DNA of 64,000 nt. Origin: Sinorhizobium sp. RAC02. Lineage in GTDB: Bacteria > Pseudomonadota > Alphaproteobacteria > Rhizobiales > Rhizobiaceae. Below, piece by piece: positions 1 through 9,894 of the stretch; position 1 is the stretch's first letter; each line of letters begins with the position of its first letter. Where the stretch lies: assembly GCF_001713395.1 (NCBI RefSeq), contig NZ_CP016450.1:2552001-2616000 (forward strand). The letters run 5' to 3'. The notes under the pieces are model-generated. The model did no database searches. It saw only the letters and a program-made list of their open reading frames with translations, and had not been told where the DNA came from. The translations under genes and the position numbers were made by a program.

Positions 1-771
<771 letters not shown>

Positions 772-801
772 GTCTCTCTCCCCTTTTTACGTTTTGACCG
801 A

Positions 802-2454
802 TCAAGCGAAGCGGGCGAAAAACCCGCTCCAGGCCGGAAGTTCTATGTTTTCCTCATGCATGATACTGTCGAAGCCATGACCTTCCAGCGCTTCCAACGT
901 GCCTGTAGGCAGATCGGCGAGGCGGGCGATCGGGCTCATGTTGAAGGCGCAGAACACCTTTTCATTGCCGTGCGTGCGCACGAAGGACAGGATCGCGCCC
1001 TCCGCCGAATGGAACTGGATCTCGCCCTTGACGAGCGCCACGTGCTCCTTGCGGAAGGCGAGGAAACGACGGTAATGCGCCAGCACCGAGGCTTCGTCGC
1101 CGTCCTGCACGTTGACGGCACGCTCCAGATGGGCCGGCGAAACGGGAAGCCAAGGCTTACCAAGACTGAAGCCGCCGGATTGCTGGCGGCCATCCCAGAC
1201 CATCGGCGTGCGGCAGCCGTCGCGCCCCTTGAAATCCGGCCAGAACTGAATGCCGTAGGGGTCCTGAAGGTCCTCATAGGCGAGCTCGGCTTCCGGCAGG
1301 GCAAGTTCCTCCCCCTGGTAAATGCAGACCGAGCCGCGCAATGACATGAGCAGGCTGGCGAGCAGCTTGGCATGGGCTTCATGATCGGTAACGGCATTGC
1401 CCCAACGGCTGACATGGCGCATCACGTCGTGGTTCGAGAAGGCCCAGCAGACCCAGCCCTCGGGCGCCGCCTTTTCAAGCGCATGCTGCGTCTCGGCGAC
1501 GAAGGCCGGCGTCAGCGGATCGGGCGCGAGGAATTCGAAGGCGTAGCACATGTGCATTTTGTCGCCGCCGGACGTGTATTCGCCGGCGATCTCCAGGCCA
1601 CGCTGGCTGTCGCCCACTTCGCCGACGGCGGCAATTGCCGGGAACTCCTCCATGACCGCGCGGAAGCGCTTGAGGAAGTCGAGGTTCTCCGGCTGGTTCT
1701 TGTCGTAGAGATGTTCCTGGTAGTTGTAGGGGTTCACGGCCGGCGCGGTCTGCGCATTGCGGCGTTCGGGGGCGAGCGACGGGTTGTCGCGCAGTTCCTT
1801 GTCGTGGAAGTAGAAGTTGATCGTGTCGAGGCGAAAGCCATCGACCCCGCGCTCCAGCCAGAAGCGGGCGACCGACAGCAACGCGTCCTGGACCTCGGGA
1901 TTGTGCAGGTTGAGATCCGGCTGCGAGGTCAGGAAATTGTGCATGTAATATTGCAGGCGGGTCGGATCCCACTGCCAGGCGGAACCGCCGAAGATCGATA
2001 GCCAGTTGTTCGGCGGCGTGCCGTCCGGCTTGGAATCCGCCCAGACATACCAGTCCGCCCGCGGGTTGGTGCGCCGGGAGCGGCTTTCGACGAACCAGGG
2101 ATGTTTGTCTGACGTGTGCGACAGGACGAGGTCGATCATCACGCGGATGTTGAGGCGATGGGCCTCAGCGATCAGCGCGTCGAAATCGGCCAGCACGCCG
2201 AAGATCGGGTCGACGTCCTGATAGTCCGAGACGTCGTAGCCGAAATCCTTCATCGGCGAGGTGAAGAACGGCGAGATCCAGATCGCATCCGCCCCGAGGG
2301 AGGCGACATGGGCGAGGCGCTCGGTGATGCCCCGCAGATCGCCGATCCCGTCGCCGTTGGTGTCCTGGAAGGAGCGTGGGTAGATCTGGTAGATCACCGC
2401 GCCGCGCCACCAGTCCTTGTCCGGCTGGAGAAGAGTGGAATCCAACGTCGTCAT
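802..2454 (-). CDS. aglA: Alpha-glucosidase AglA, GH13 family
   Basis: Cytoplasmic hydrolase of imported alpha-glucosides such as sucrose, maltose and trehalose, releasing glucose. The 550-residue protein has the GH13 (alpha-amylase) barrel. The likely nucleophile is D210 in GFRLDT, the acid/base E279 in VGEV, and the transition-state stabiliser D343 in NHDVMRH; the DXNGDGIGDL calcium-loop motif is near residue 31. Length and motifs fit the oligo-1,6-glucosidase/alpha-glucosidase subfamily. It has no signal peptide, consistent with hydrolysis after uptake. It lies between permease aglG and ATPase aglK, the same order as the S. meliloti agl operon. Substrate preference cannot be read from sequence alone. 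Confidence 0.93.
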   Translation of the reverse strand: MTTLDSTLLQPDKDWWRGAVIYQIYPRSFQDTNGDGIGDLRGITERLAHVASLGADAIWISPFFTSPMKDFGYDVSDYQDVDPIFGVLADFDALIAEAHRLNIRVMIDLVLSHTSDKHPWFVESRSRRTNPRADWYVWADSKPDGTPPNNWLSIFGGSAWQWDPTRLQYYMHNFLTSQPDLNLHNPEVQDALLSVARFWLERGVDGFRLDTINFYFHDKELRDNPSLAPERRNAQTAPAVNPYNYQEHLYDKNQPENLDFLKRFRAVMEEFPAIAAVGEVGDSQRGLEIAGEYTSGGDKMHMCYAFEFLAPDPLTPAFVAETQHALEKAAPEGWVCWAFSNHDVMRHVSRWGNAVTDHEAHAKLLASLLMSLRGSVCIYQGEELALPEAELAYEDLQDPYGIQFWPDFKGRDGCRTPMVWDGRQQSGGFSLGKPWLPVSPAHLERAVNVQDGDEASVLAHYRRFLAFRKEHVALVKGEIQFHSAEGAILSFVRTHGNEKVFCAFNMSPIARLADLPTGTLEALEGHGFDSIMHEENIELPAWSGFFARFA

Positions 2455-2538
2455 TCTCGATTTTCCTGTTGCGAAAGTCTTAGTCTCTGCACAATCCCGG
2501 ACGCAAAACCGCTTCGCACCTTTGCTGGAATTGCCTTG

Positions 2539-3684
2539 TCAGCCCCCCTTGACCGAACCCGCCAGCAGGCCGCGCACAAGGTAGCGCTGCAGGCTGAAGA
2601 AGACGATGAGGGGGACGATGATGGTGATGAAGGCGGAGGCCGTGAGGATTTCCCAGTTGCCACCGCGCGAGCCGAGCAGGTTCACGAGACGTCCGGTCAG
2701 CACCAGTTCCTCATTGCCGGCACCAAGGAAAACCATGGCGACGAGCAGGTCGTTCCAGGTCCACAGGAACTGGAAGATAGCAAACGAGGCGAGTGCCGGG
2801 AAAGACAACGGCAGGATGATCTTCACGAAGATATCGAAATCGGAAGCGCCATCGACGCGGGCCGATTCCATGATCTCGCGTGGCAGGCCGGCCATGTAGT
2901 TGCGCAGCAGGTAGACGGCGAGCGGCAGGCCGAAGCCCATATGGGCGAGCCAGATGCCGACATAGGTTTTTGCGGGCACTCCGAAGAAGGCGCCGACACC
3001 ATTATACAGCCGAAGCAGCGGGATCAGCGACATCTGCAGTGGAACGACGAGCAGGCCGACGATGACGGCGATCAGGATCGCCCGACCGGGAAACGGCATC
3101 CAGGCGAGCGCATAGGCGCAGAAGGCGGCGACGAGGATCGGGATGATCGTGGCGGGGATCGCCACCGTCAGCGAGTTGATGAACGAGGCGCCGATGCCCT
3201 CGGCATTCAGCACTTCACGGTAGTTGTCGAGCGTGAAGCGTGGCGGCACCGAGGCCGTGTAGAAGATGCGCTGGCCGCGCGTGCCTTCCATCTTCGTCAG
3301 CGAGACGATCTCGTAGCTGCCGTCCTCGTTGACGGTCAGGGTCTGGCCGTCGCCGATATCGGCCGGCTTGCCAGGCTCGAAGGCTGCCGGCTGCATCGGA
3401 CGGAAGCCGAAGGCGGAGACTTTCGCCGTGTCGCCTTCCACCAGATTGCCGCTGATGACGAACTTGCCGTCACGCTCGACCTGTGCCTCCGGTGAGGCAG
3501 CGCGGCCAGTCATGTTCTGCGAGGAGGTGGAGAGCGCTGTCCACCAGCCGGAGACGGCGAGTTGGTCCTTGTCGCGCAGCGACGAGATCAGCAGGCCGGC
3601 GGTGGGCAGCGTCCAAAGCGCCACCAGAAGGAGGACGGAAAGATGGACTACGAAGATGAGCGGCGAACGGGACGAAGCAATCAT
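2539..3684 (-). CDS. aglG: Alpha-glucoside ABC transporter permease AglG
   Basis: Inner-membrane permease of the MalG type. The 381 residues start with one transmembrane segment (about 10-32), followed by a large extracytoplasmic stretch (about 35-150) that ordinary MalG proteins lack, then the usual five-helix core. The EAA coupling loop is at MESARVDGASDFDIFVKIILPLS. The protein ends in a basic tail VRGLLAGSVKGG typical of the MalG family. It starts one base after the stop of aglF and should pair with it in the membrane. The long insert is characteristic of AglG/GtsC-like rhizobial permeases. Confidence 0.92.
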   Translation of the reverse strand: MIASSRSPLIFVVHLSVLLLVALWTLPTAGLLISSLRDKDQLAVSGWWTALSTSSQNMTGRAASPEAQVERDGKFVISGNLVEGDTAKVSAFGFRPMQPAAFEPGKPADIGDGQTLTVNEDGSYEIVSLTKMEGTRGQRIFYTASVPPRFTLDNYREVLNAEGIGASFINSLTVAIPATIIPILVAAFCAYALAWMPFPGRAILIAVIVGLLVVPLQMSLIPLLRLYNGVGAFFGVPAKTYVGIWLAHMGFGLPLAVYLLRNYMAGLPREIMESARVDGASDFDIFVKIILPLSFPALASFAIFQFLWTWNDLLVAMVFLGAGNEELVLTGRLVNLLGSRGGNWEILTASAFITIIVPLIVFFSLQRYLVRGLLAGSVKGG

Positions 3685-3685
3685 C

Positions 3686-4696
3686 TCAATGGCCCTCCAT
3701 TTCCTTGGTGGCGTTGCGGATGTTCCAGATCATGATCGGGATGACGAGGATCATGATGACCACGGCAATGGCCGCACCGCGCCCGAAATCGCCGCCGCCG
3801 CGGAACATCCAGTCGAACATCAGGTTCGCCAGAACCTGCGTCTGCCACTGTCCGTTCGTCATGGCGAGCACGATGTCGAAGACCTTGAGCACCAGAATGG
3901 TGATCGTCGTCCAGACCACGGCGATCGTGCCCCAGATCTGCGGCACCATGATCTTGAAGAAGATCTGGAAGCCGTTGGCACCATCGATGACGGCGGCCTC
4001 GATGGTCTCCTCCGGAATGCCGCGAAGTGCGGCCGAGAGAATCACCATGGCAAAACCGGTCTGGATCCAGATCAGGATGACCATGAGGAAGAAGTTGTTC
4101 CAGAACGGAATGGTCATCCAGGCTTCTGGCGCACCACCGAAGGCGACGACGATGGCGTTCAGGATGCCGATCTGCTCGGACCCTTCGGCGCGGTAGTCAT
4201 AGACGAACTTCCAGATGACGGCGGCGCCGACGAAGGAGATCGCCATCGGCATGAAGATCAGGGTTTTCGCAATATTACCCCACCAGATACGATCGGTCAG
4301 TGCTGCGATGACGAGTCCGAAGAAGGTGGCGAGCGCCGGCACGACGAGCAGCCAGAGGAAATTGTTGAAGATCGACTGGCGGAATTCGCCGTCATTGATC
4401 ATCCAAGCAAAATTGCTGAAACCGACGAATTGCTGGCCGGTGCGGTCATGGAAGGCGAGCCGCACGGATTCGAAGACGGGGTACACGAGATAGATCGCCA
4501 GCGCGAGAAGGGCGGGCGCCATGAACAGCCAGGGCCGGATCGCATTGGTGATGCGCAGGTTCTTCGAGGCCTTGGCTCCGGTCAGCCCCTTGGAGGGGAA
4601 CAGCTTGTCGAGCAGCCAGTTCGTTCCGAAGAAATAGACGACGCAGGCGAGTACGCCGCCCACCATCGTGAAAATGGCGAATAACAGTTGCTGCAC
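3686..4696 (-). CDS. aglF: Alpha-glucoside ABC transporter permease AglF
   Basis: Inner-membrane permease of the MalF type, 336 residues. The chosen GTG start at 4696 is preceded by a strong GGGGAGG ribosome site about 6 bases upstream. An extra N-terminal hydrophobic segment (MQQLLFAIFTMVGG..., residues 1-25) precedes the core permease fold. The EAA coupling loop appears as EETIEAAVIDGANGFQIFFKI. Together with AglG it forms the translocation pore fed by AglE. It is separated from aglE by a 146-base gap that contains a strong hairpin, so its expression may be lower than that of the binding protein. Confidence 0.92.
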   Translation of the reverse strand: MQQLLFAIFTMVGGVLACVVYFFGTNWLLDKLFPSKGLTGAKASKNLRITNAIRPWLFMAPALLALAIYLVYPVFESVRLAFHDRTGQQFVGFSNFAWMINDGEFRQSIFNNFLWLLVVPALATFFGLVIAALTDRIWWGNIAKTLIFMPMAISFVGAAVIWKFVYDYRAEGSEQIGILNAIVVAFGGAPEAWMTIPFWNNFFLMVILIWIQTGFAMVILSAALRGIPEETIEAAVIDGANGFQIFFKIMVPQIWGTIAVVWTTITILVLKVFDIVLAMTNGQWQTQVLANLMFDWMFRGGGDFGRGAAIAVVIMILVIPIMIWNIRNATKEMEGH

Positions 4697-4805
4697 GGAA
4701 GTTCCTCCCCAGGAATGCTTCCCCCGATGGACCTTCAGGGGTCAGTCGATCATTCACGCGGCGTTGCACCGCGTGGTCCGGCTGCACTTCGGCATGCTTC
4801 AGGAA

Positions 4806-4833
4806 AACCGGCCGGCTAATATACCGGCCGGTT
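4806..4833 (-). terminator. Intergenic hairpin after aglE
   Basis: A perfect 10-bp inverted repeat (AACCGGCCGG / CCGGCCGGTT) with an 8-base loop lies just downstream of the aglE stop and before aglF, with no T-tract. In binding-protein transport operons such structures often protect the upstream mRNA or cause partial termination, giving excess binding protein. That role is inferred here. Confidence 0.6.
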
Positions 4834-4842
4834 CGCCAGATT

Positions 4843-6201
4843 TTACTTGATTGCGTCCCAGGACTTCTGGACACCGGCTGCGACATCGGCCGCGGACTTG
4901 CCGCCAACGAAGTCGATCATGCCGGTCCAGAACGCGCCCGCACCGATCTTGCCCGGCATCAGGTCCGAACCGTCGAAGCGGAACGTCGTCGAATTGAGCA
5001 GGATTTCGCCCTGCTTCTTCATCGGCGCGTTGGCATAGGCTTCCGGGTTGGCGCTCTTGTACGGCGTCAGGAAGCTCGTCTGCGCCATCCAGACCTCATG
5101 CGCGATCGGCGTCTTGAGGAACTCGATGAAGGCGCGGGCGGCCGGCGTGTCCTTGGTGATCATTGCGAGCGTGCCGGCACCGAGAACCGGGTTGCCGAGT
5201 TCCGGCTTGCTGGCATAGGGCGGCATGTAGAAGAAGTCCGCATCCTCGCCGACGACCGTGCCTTCCGGGAAGAAGGACGGGATGAACGACGCCTGGTGGT
5301 GCAGGTAGCATTTCGGCGGAGAAGCGAAGAGACCCTTCGGGCTGTCGCGGAAGTCGGTGGAGGCAACGGCCGCCGCCCCGCCATCGACGAACTTGTCGTT
5401 CTTGGCGAACCAGCCGAATTCATCGAGTGCGCCGGTCACGGCGGCATCGGTGAACGGGATCTGGTTGGTAACCCACTTGTCGTAGGTTTCCGGTGTTGCC
5501 GTGCGCAGCATCAGGTCTTCGACCCAGTCGGTCGCCGGCCAGCCGGTGGCACCGCCGGAGCCGAGGCCAATGCACCAGGGCGTGCCGCCATCGGCGACGA
5601 TCTGCTCGGTCAGCGCCTTCAGGTCTTCCATGGTCTTCGGCACTTCGTAGCCGGCATCTTCAAAGTTTTCCGGCACGTACCAGACGAGCGACTTCACGTC
5701 GATCTTGTAGGGGAAGGCGAAAAGCGCTGCGTTGCCGTCCTTGCCCTTGTAGGTCGAAAGATCGACCCAGGACTGGCCGGCGGCGTAATTGTCGAGCAGC
5801 CATTTCTGGGTCTCGTCACCGAGCGGCGAGAGGTAACCCTTGGAGGCGAGGTCGGCGATCAGGCCGGGCTGCGGGAGGATGGCGACATCCGGCGGGCTGC
5901 CGGCCTGCGTGTCGATGACGATCTGCTGTTCGTAGTTTTCCGAGGAGGAGTACTTGATCTCGACGCCCGTCGCCTCGGTGAAATAGGCGTAGACGATCTT
6001 GAAGAGCGCCTCGTCCTCACCGCGCCAGGGGCCGAAAATGGTCAGCGTCTGGCCCTTGAGGTCATGGCCCTTCTTGAAATCTTCAAAACTTTGCCAGTTG
6101 AACTTGGAATCTTCGCCGGGCTTGAACTTCAGATCAGCCGCAGCAGCGCCACCCGCCATCAAAAGCGCGAGGGCAGCCGTCATCAAAAACGTCTTTTTCA
6201 C
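4843..6201 (-). CDS. aglE: Periplasmic alpha-glucoside-binding protein AglE
   Basis: Solute-binding protein (family 1 extracellular sugar-binding) that delivers alpha-glucosides to AglFG. I place the start at the GTG at 6201 because GGGAGG lies 8 bases upstream and the N-terminus then reads VKKTFLMTAALALLMAGGAAA, a clean Sec signal peptide cleaved near AAA|ADLKF. This gives 452 residues; a longer in-frame extension to 6264 has no support. It is the first gene of the leftward agl operon. A LacI-type palindrome sits 68 bases upstream of the start, pointing to control by the divergent aglR. Confidence 0.92.
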   Translation of the reverse strand: MKKTFLMTAALALLMAGGAAAADLKFKPGEDSKFNWQSFEDFKKGHDLKGQTLTIFGPWRGEDEALFKIVYAYFTEATGVEIKYSSSENYEQQIVIDTQAGSPPDVAILPQPGLIADLASKGYLSPLGDETQKWLLDNYAAGQSWVDLSTYKGKDGNAALFAFPYKIDVKSLVWYVPENFEDAGYEVPKTMEDLKALTEQIVADGGTPWCIGLGSGGATGWPATDWVEDLMLRTATPETYDKWVTNQIPFTDAAVTGALDEFGWFAKNDKFVDGGAAAVASTDFRDSPKGLFASPPKCYLHHQASFIPSFFPEGTVVGEDADFFYMPPYASKPELGNPVLGAGTLAMITKDTPAARAFIEFLKTPIAHEVWMAQTSFLTPYKSANPEAYANAPMKKQGEILLNSTTFRFDGSDLMPGKIGAGAFWTGMIDFVGGKSAADVAAGVQKSWDAIK

Positions 6202-6268
6202 CTGATTTGCCTCCCATAGCAAACCCGCCCTCTCCCGGGGCAGGCATTCTCTAAAATACCCCAAAATT

Positions 6269-6280
6269 CAAAGCGCTTTG
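6269..6280. promoter_or_regulatory. LacI/GalR-type operator 1 (aglE side)
   Basis: Perfect 12-base palindrome CAAAGCGCTTTG with the central CG typical of LacI/GalR-family operators. It lies 68 bases upstream of the aglE GTG in the aglE-aglR divergent region and is probably bound by AglR. Confidence 0.65.
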
Positions 6281-6430
6281 GATTTCCTTTCATCCCATTT
6301 CCCCCTCGCCCTCGTCAAGTCCCCCGAATCGATTCGGTGCGAAATCGCCAATCATGACGCGGTGCAGCGTAGTTTTGCGGCGCAAAACGGTCAAATCCGC
6401 TTTTCCTCAAGGATTTGCTGATGCTAGATG

Positions 6431-6444
6431 CCAAAACGCTTTGG
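6431..6444. promoter_or_regulatory. LacI/GalR-type operator 2 (aglR side)
   Basis: Near-perfect 14-base palindrome CCAAAACGCTTTGG, one mismatch from the consensus of the other two sites. It lies 57 bases upstream of the proposed aglR start, suggesting autoregulation or looping with operator 1. Confidence 0.6.
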
Positions 6445-6465
6445 ACAAAAATAAACCCCGACATT

Positions 6466-6477
6466 CAAAGCGCTTCG
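6466..6477. promoter_or_regulatory. LacI/GalR-type operator 3 (aglR leader)
   Basis: CAAAGCGCTTCG differs by one base from operator 1. It sits 33 bases (about three helical turns) downstream of operator 2 and just upstream of the aglR GTG start. Confidence 0.55.
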
Positions 6478-6500
6478 GCTGTTTCAAGAAAGCTAAGCAT

Positions 6501-7529
6501 GTGAATCTCAAGCAATTATCGCAGTTGCTGGGCCTGTCTCAGACAACCGTGAGCAGGGCACTGAACGGATATCCGGAAGTCAACGCGGAAACACGCCAGC
6601 GCGTGCTCGATGCCGTCCGGGAGACCGGATACCGGCCGAACCGCGCTGCCCAGCGTCTTGCAACGGGTCGTGCGGGCTCGATCGGCCTCGTCATGCCGAC
6701 GGCTGATGGCATCGAGTCAGACGTGCATTTCGGTGAATTCCTGGCCGGCCTCGGCGACGAGGCGGTCAAGCACGACTTTCATTTCGTCATCAATCCGAGC
6801 CATCCGGACGAAGAGGTGGCGACCTGCCGGCGGCTGGTCGCAAGCGGCAATGTGGATGCCCTCTTCCTCGCCTATATGCGCGAAAGGGATCCGCGTATCG
6901 CGATGATGAAGACGCTGAAGACACCGTTCGTCGTGCATGGCCGCTCGATCGGCGTGCCGAACGACTATCCGTTCCTCGACATCGACAATACCGGCGCCTT
7001 CTACGATGCCGCGCGTCTGCTCGTGCAACTCGGCCACCGGCATTTCGCGCTGCTCAACGGCCCGGACTACCTCGCCTTCTCGATCCGCCGCAAGAAAGGC
7101 ACCGCGCGGGCGCTTGCCGAGCAGGGCCTCGTGCTGCGCGAGGACTGCGTACAGCATTCGCAGATGACGGACGAACACGGCTTTCACGCCATGGAGCGCT
7201 TTCTCCGGCTCGAAACACCGCCGACGGCCGTGCTCTGTTCCAGTACGGTTCTGGCGCTCGGCGCCGTGCGGGCAATCAACCAGGCGGGGCTGAAGCTCGG
7301 CGAGGACATTTCCCTGATCGCCCACGACGACGTGCTGCCGATGCTGAAGCCGGAGAACTTCATGGTGCCGCTGACGACGACCCGCTCGTCGCTACGCGCC
7401 GCCGGCCAGCGCATCGCTCGCCGCCTGATCGCCGGCATCCTCCAGATCGAGACGCTGCCTCAGCAGGAATTGTGGAAGACCGATCTGATCGTGCGGGCTT
7501 CGACCGGACCAGCGCCGGTCGGGAAATGA
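6501..7529 (+). CDS. aglR: LacI-family transcriptional regulator AglR
   Basis: DNA-binding regulator, probably a repressor, of the divergent agl operon. The protein from the GTG at 6501 (342 residues) begins directly with the LacI helix-turn-helix VNLKQLSQLLGLSQTTVSRALNGYPEV, as family members do. The longer in-frame extension to 6354 would add about 49 unrelated residues and run through two operator palindromes, so I reject it. The rest is a periplasmic-binding-protein-like effector domain (about 60-335). The inducer is presumably an alpha-glucoside, inferred from the context. Confidence 0.9.
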   Translation: MNLKQLSQLLGLSQTTVSRALNGYPEVNAETRQRVLDAVRETGYRPNRAAQRLATGRAGSIGLVMPTADGIESDVHFGEFLAGLGDEAVKHDFHFVINPSHPDEEVATCRRLVASGNVDALFLAYMRERDPRIAMMKTLKTPFVVHGRSIGVPNDYPFLDIDNTGAFYDAARLLVQLGHRHFALLNGPDYLAFSIRRKKGTARALAEQGLVLREDCVQHSQMTDEHGFHAMERFLRLETPPTAVLCSSTVLALGAVRAINQAGLKLGEDISLIAHDDVLPMLKPENFMVPLTTTRSSLRAAGQRIARRLIAGILQIETLPQQELWKTDLIVRASTGPAPVGK

Positions 7530-7550
7530 AAAAGGCGCCCATCGGGCGCC
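7529..7550 (-). terminator. folD intrinsic terminator
   Basis: On the minus strand a 7-bp GC stem (GGCGCCC / GGGCGCC, 3-base loop, 7534-7550) is followed by TTTTTCATTT. It sits about 50 bases past the folD stop and abuts the end of the convergent aglR. Confidence 0.75.
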
Positions 7551-7598
7551 TCGGAATTGCATTCGAGGTTTGCAAACCTCTAGTGGGACCTGCTCTCC

Positions 7599-8498
7599 TC
7601 AGAACTTCGGCGGCGCCTTGCCGGCCTTGCGGTAGGCAGCGATCACGGTGTTGGCCATCAGCATGGCGATGGTCATCGGGCCGACACCACCAGGTACAGG
7701 CGTGATGGCGCCGGCAACCTTGGCGCATTCGTCGAAGGCAACATCGCCGACCATGCGCGACTTGCCCTCGCCCTTCTCCGGTGCCGGAATGCGGTTGATT
7801 CCGACGTCGATGACGGTCGCACCCGGCTTTACCCAATCGGCCTTCACCATTTCCGGGCGACCGACGGCAGCGACCAGGATATCGGCAGTGCGGCAGACGG
7901 CGGCGAGGTCCTTGGTGCGCGAATGGGCGGTCGTGACGGTCGCGTTCGCCGCAAGCAGCAATGCAGACATCGGCTTGCCGAAGAGGTTGGAACGGCCGAC
8001 CACCACGGCATTCAGGCCGGAAAGATCGTTGCCGTGCATACGGCGCACGAAGACCATGGCACCGGCCGGCGTGCAGGAGACGAGGCCGCCATCAAGATCA
8101 CCAGTCGCCAGCTTGCCGGCATTGACGACATGCAGGCCGTCGACGTCCTTTTCCGGCTTGATCGACTGGATGATCGGATCGGAATTCAGATGCTTCGGCA
8201 AAGGCAGCTGAACGAGGATGCCGTGAACGGTCTCGTCGGCATTCAGCGTTTCGACGAGTTGGGCGAGTTCTTCCTGCGTCGTCTCCTCCGGCAGCGTGTG
8301 CTGGATGGAGGTGAAGCCGCACTCCTTGGCCATGCGGCTCTTGGAAGAGACATAGGCGTGGCTTGCCGGATCATCACCGACGATGACGACGGCAAGACCG
8401 GGTTTTACCCCCGTCTCCTTCTCCAGGGTGGCGGTTGCGGACTTCACAGTGTCAATCACGGAAGCGGCAACCTGCTTCCCATCGATAATGGTGGTCAC
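7599..8498 (-). CDS. folD: Bifunctional methylene-THF dehydrogenase / methenyl-THF cyclohydrolase FolD
   Basis: Cytoplasmic one-carbon enzyme that interconverts 5,10-methylene-, 5,10-methenyl- and 10-formyl-tetrahydrofolate. The 299 residues carry the family motifs: [20 protein letters not shown] with the catalytic YxxxK pattern, [23 protein letters not shown] and the NADP-site motif [11 protein letters not shown]. The start is the GTG at 8498 with GGGAGAG a few bases upstream; the overlapping ATG at 8500 runs straight into a stop. It is a housekeeping gene between the agl and flagellar regions, with its own terminator. Confidence 0.97.
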   Translation of the reverse strand: MTTIIDGKQVAASVIDTVKSATATLEKETGVKPGLAVVIVGDDPASHAYVSSKSRMAKECGFTSIQHTLPEETTQEELAQLVETLNADETVHGILVQLPLPKHLNSDPIIQSIKPEKDVDGLHVVNAGKLATGDLDGGLVSCTPAGAMVFVRRMHGNDLSGLNAVVVGRSNLFGKPMSALLLAANATVTTAHSRTKDLAAVCRTADILVAAVGRPEMVKADWVKPGATVIDVGINRIPAPEKGEGKSRMVGDVAFDECAKVAGAITPVPGGVGPMTIAMLMANTVIAAYRKAGKAPPKF

Positions 8499-9035
8499 AT
8501 TTCTCTCCCTGAATGCGGTGCGACCACTCTATCGGAGCGGCCGCGCAACGGAATGGCCTTTTAACGCCCTATGCTGTCCAAAACGGATAATTTCAAGCGC
8601 CTCCCGCCGGAAACAACCTGCCCAATTTATTAACACCCGCTTTCCTGTCAGCCGTGACAGGGCACTGCGGTGGCATGAAGGAACCTTTCAAGGCGAAGAA
8701 AGAGTCCTTTTTTGAAGCACGACGTACAAATATTTTCGCGCCTAGATAGGTGATCAGCGCCCGCGCCACGTTACAATTTCGATACATATCAATGACTTAA
8801 ATGTCTGAAAGCCGACATGGTTACCAAACCGTGAATAGGGTCGCCGACCTTTTAAAGAATTCCTTAAAAGCCCTTTCAGGGGGAATTGCTAAATCCGCTG
8901 ACAGCAGCACAAGCATTGCGGGAGCAGCATGAAGCCCTTTCCCACTCTATTCATCGAATGCACTGCCCGGCAGACCATGATGGTCGTCGGGGCTGGCCTT
9001 CCTGCGCTTGCGGTCGCGGTACAAGGAACTCTGCC
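8499..9035. other. Intergenic region folD / wecG-like gene
   Basis: This 537-base stretch separates divergently transcribed genes. I see no convincing coding sequence. It is relatively AT-rich between about 8580 and 8890 and presumably holds both promoters, but I could not identify -35/-10 pairs with confidence. Confidence 0.5.
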
Positions 9036-9845
9036 ATGAACCTCGCGTCAGGTAACATCGTCGCCTCGCAACGTGACATTCTGGGCCTGCCGGTCTGCGA
9101 ACTGGACTGGGCCGACGCCTTCGCCTTTGCCGAAGAGGTCGCGACCATGCCCTTCGGCCAGACCGTCATCGCCTTCATCAACGCCAACAATGCCAACCTG
9201 ATGATGCGCGACCCGGACTACCGCGCCGTGCTCGAACGGCAGGTCGTTTTTCCGGACGGACACGGCGTCGATATCGCCTCCATGGTGTTCCATGGCCGCA
9301 AGTTTCCGGCGAACCTCAACGGCACGGACTTCGTGCCGGCACTGCTGACCTATATCACCCGCCCGATGCGCGTCGCCCTTATCGGCACCCGCAAGTCGAC
9401 GTTGATGCGCGCTGCAGAAAACTTCCGCCAACACGCCCCCTGGCACGAATTCATCCCGATTTCCGACGGCTTCTTCGACCGCGAAAAGTCCGACGAGATC
9501 ATGGAGCAGGTTCGCGACGCCAAGGTGGACATCCTGCTGGTTGCCATGGGCAGTCCGGCGCAGGAAAAATGGATCGACCGGCATGTCGGTCCCGGCCATG
9601 CACGGCTGGTTCTCAGCGTCGGCGCGCTTTTCGATTTCGTTGCCGGCGACGTGCGACGGGCGCCGCTCGGTATCCGCCGGCTCCGGCTCGAATGGCTCTA
9701 TCGGCTCCTCCAGGAACCGACCCGGCTGTGGCGGCGCTACATTCTCGGCAACCCGGTCTTCCTGTATCACGTCATGCGCTACAAACTGTCGGGCATGGTG
9801 GTGAAGCGTCGCCAGGACGATACGGCAAAAGCCGGCCTGCTCTGA
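9036..9845 (+). CDS. WecG/TagA/CpsF-family glycosyltransferase
   Basis: Probable GT26-family transferase adding a sugar to a lipid-linked intermediate in surface polysaccharide synthesis. Family signatures are visible: INANNANLMMRDPDYR, PDGHGVDIAS, a conserved LLVAMGSPAQEKWI block, and the basic C-terminal RRLRLEWLYRLLQEPTRLWRRY that attaches such enzymes to the membrane. The start at 9036 (MNLASG, 269 residues) has AAGGAA 8 bases upstream; an in-frame extension to 8886 is not typical of the family. It lies beside the flagellar cluster but on the opposite strand. The acceptor and sugar are unknown. Confidence 0.85.
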   Translation: MNLASGNIVASQRDILGLPVCELDWADAFAFAEEVATMPFGQTVIAFINANNANLMMRDPDYRAVLERQVVFPDGHGVDIASMVFHGRKFPANLNGTDFVPALLTYITRPMRVALIGTRKSTLMRAAENFRQHAPWHEFIPISDGFFDREKSDEIMEQVRDAKVDILLVAMGSPAQEKWIDRHVGPGHARLVLSVGALFDFVAGDVRRAPLGIRRLRLEWLYRLLQEPTRLWRRYILGNPVFLYHVMRYKLSGMVVKRRQDDTAKAGLL

Positions 9846-9858
9846 AGCAGCCGGCTTT
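9828..9858. terminator. Bidirectional terminator between convergent genes
   Basis: AAAGCCGG pairs with CCGGCTTT and, after a one-base bulge, CTGCT pairs with AGCAG around a CTGA loop. The hairpin includes the stop codon of the glycosyltransferase gene. The flanking AAA/TTT suit termination in both directions. Confidence 0.65.
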
Positions 9859-9894
9859 CACGAAGATAGTCATGCGTCATAAGAGCGGCTGGCT

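Noticed and set aside
2116..3495. Long plus-strand open frame across aglA and aglG.
   Set aside because: It lies opposite two well-supported agl genes and has charged, non-family-like composition; shadow frame.
6354..6500. Longer N-terminus for AglR.
   Set aside because: LacI proteins begin at the helix-turn-helix, and the extension would translate through the operator palindromes.
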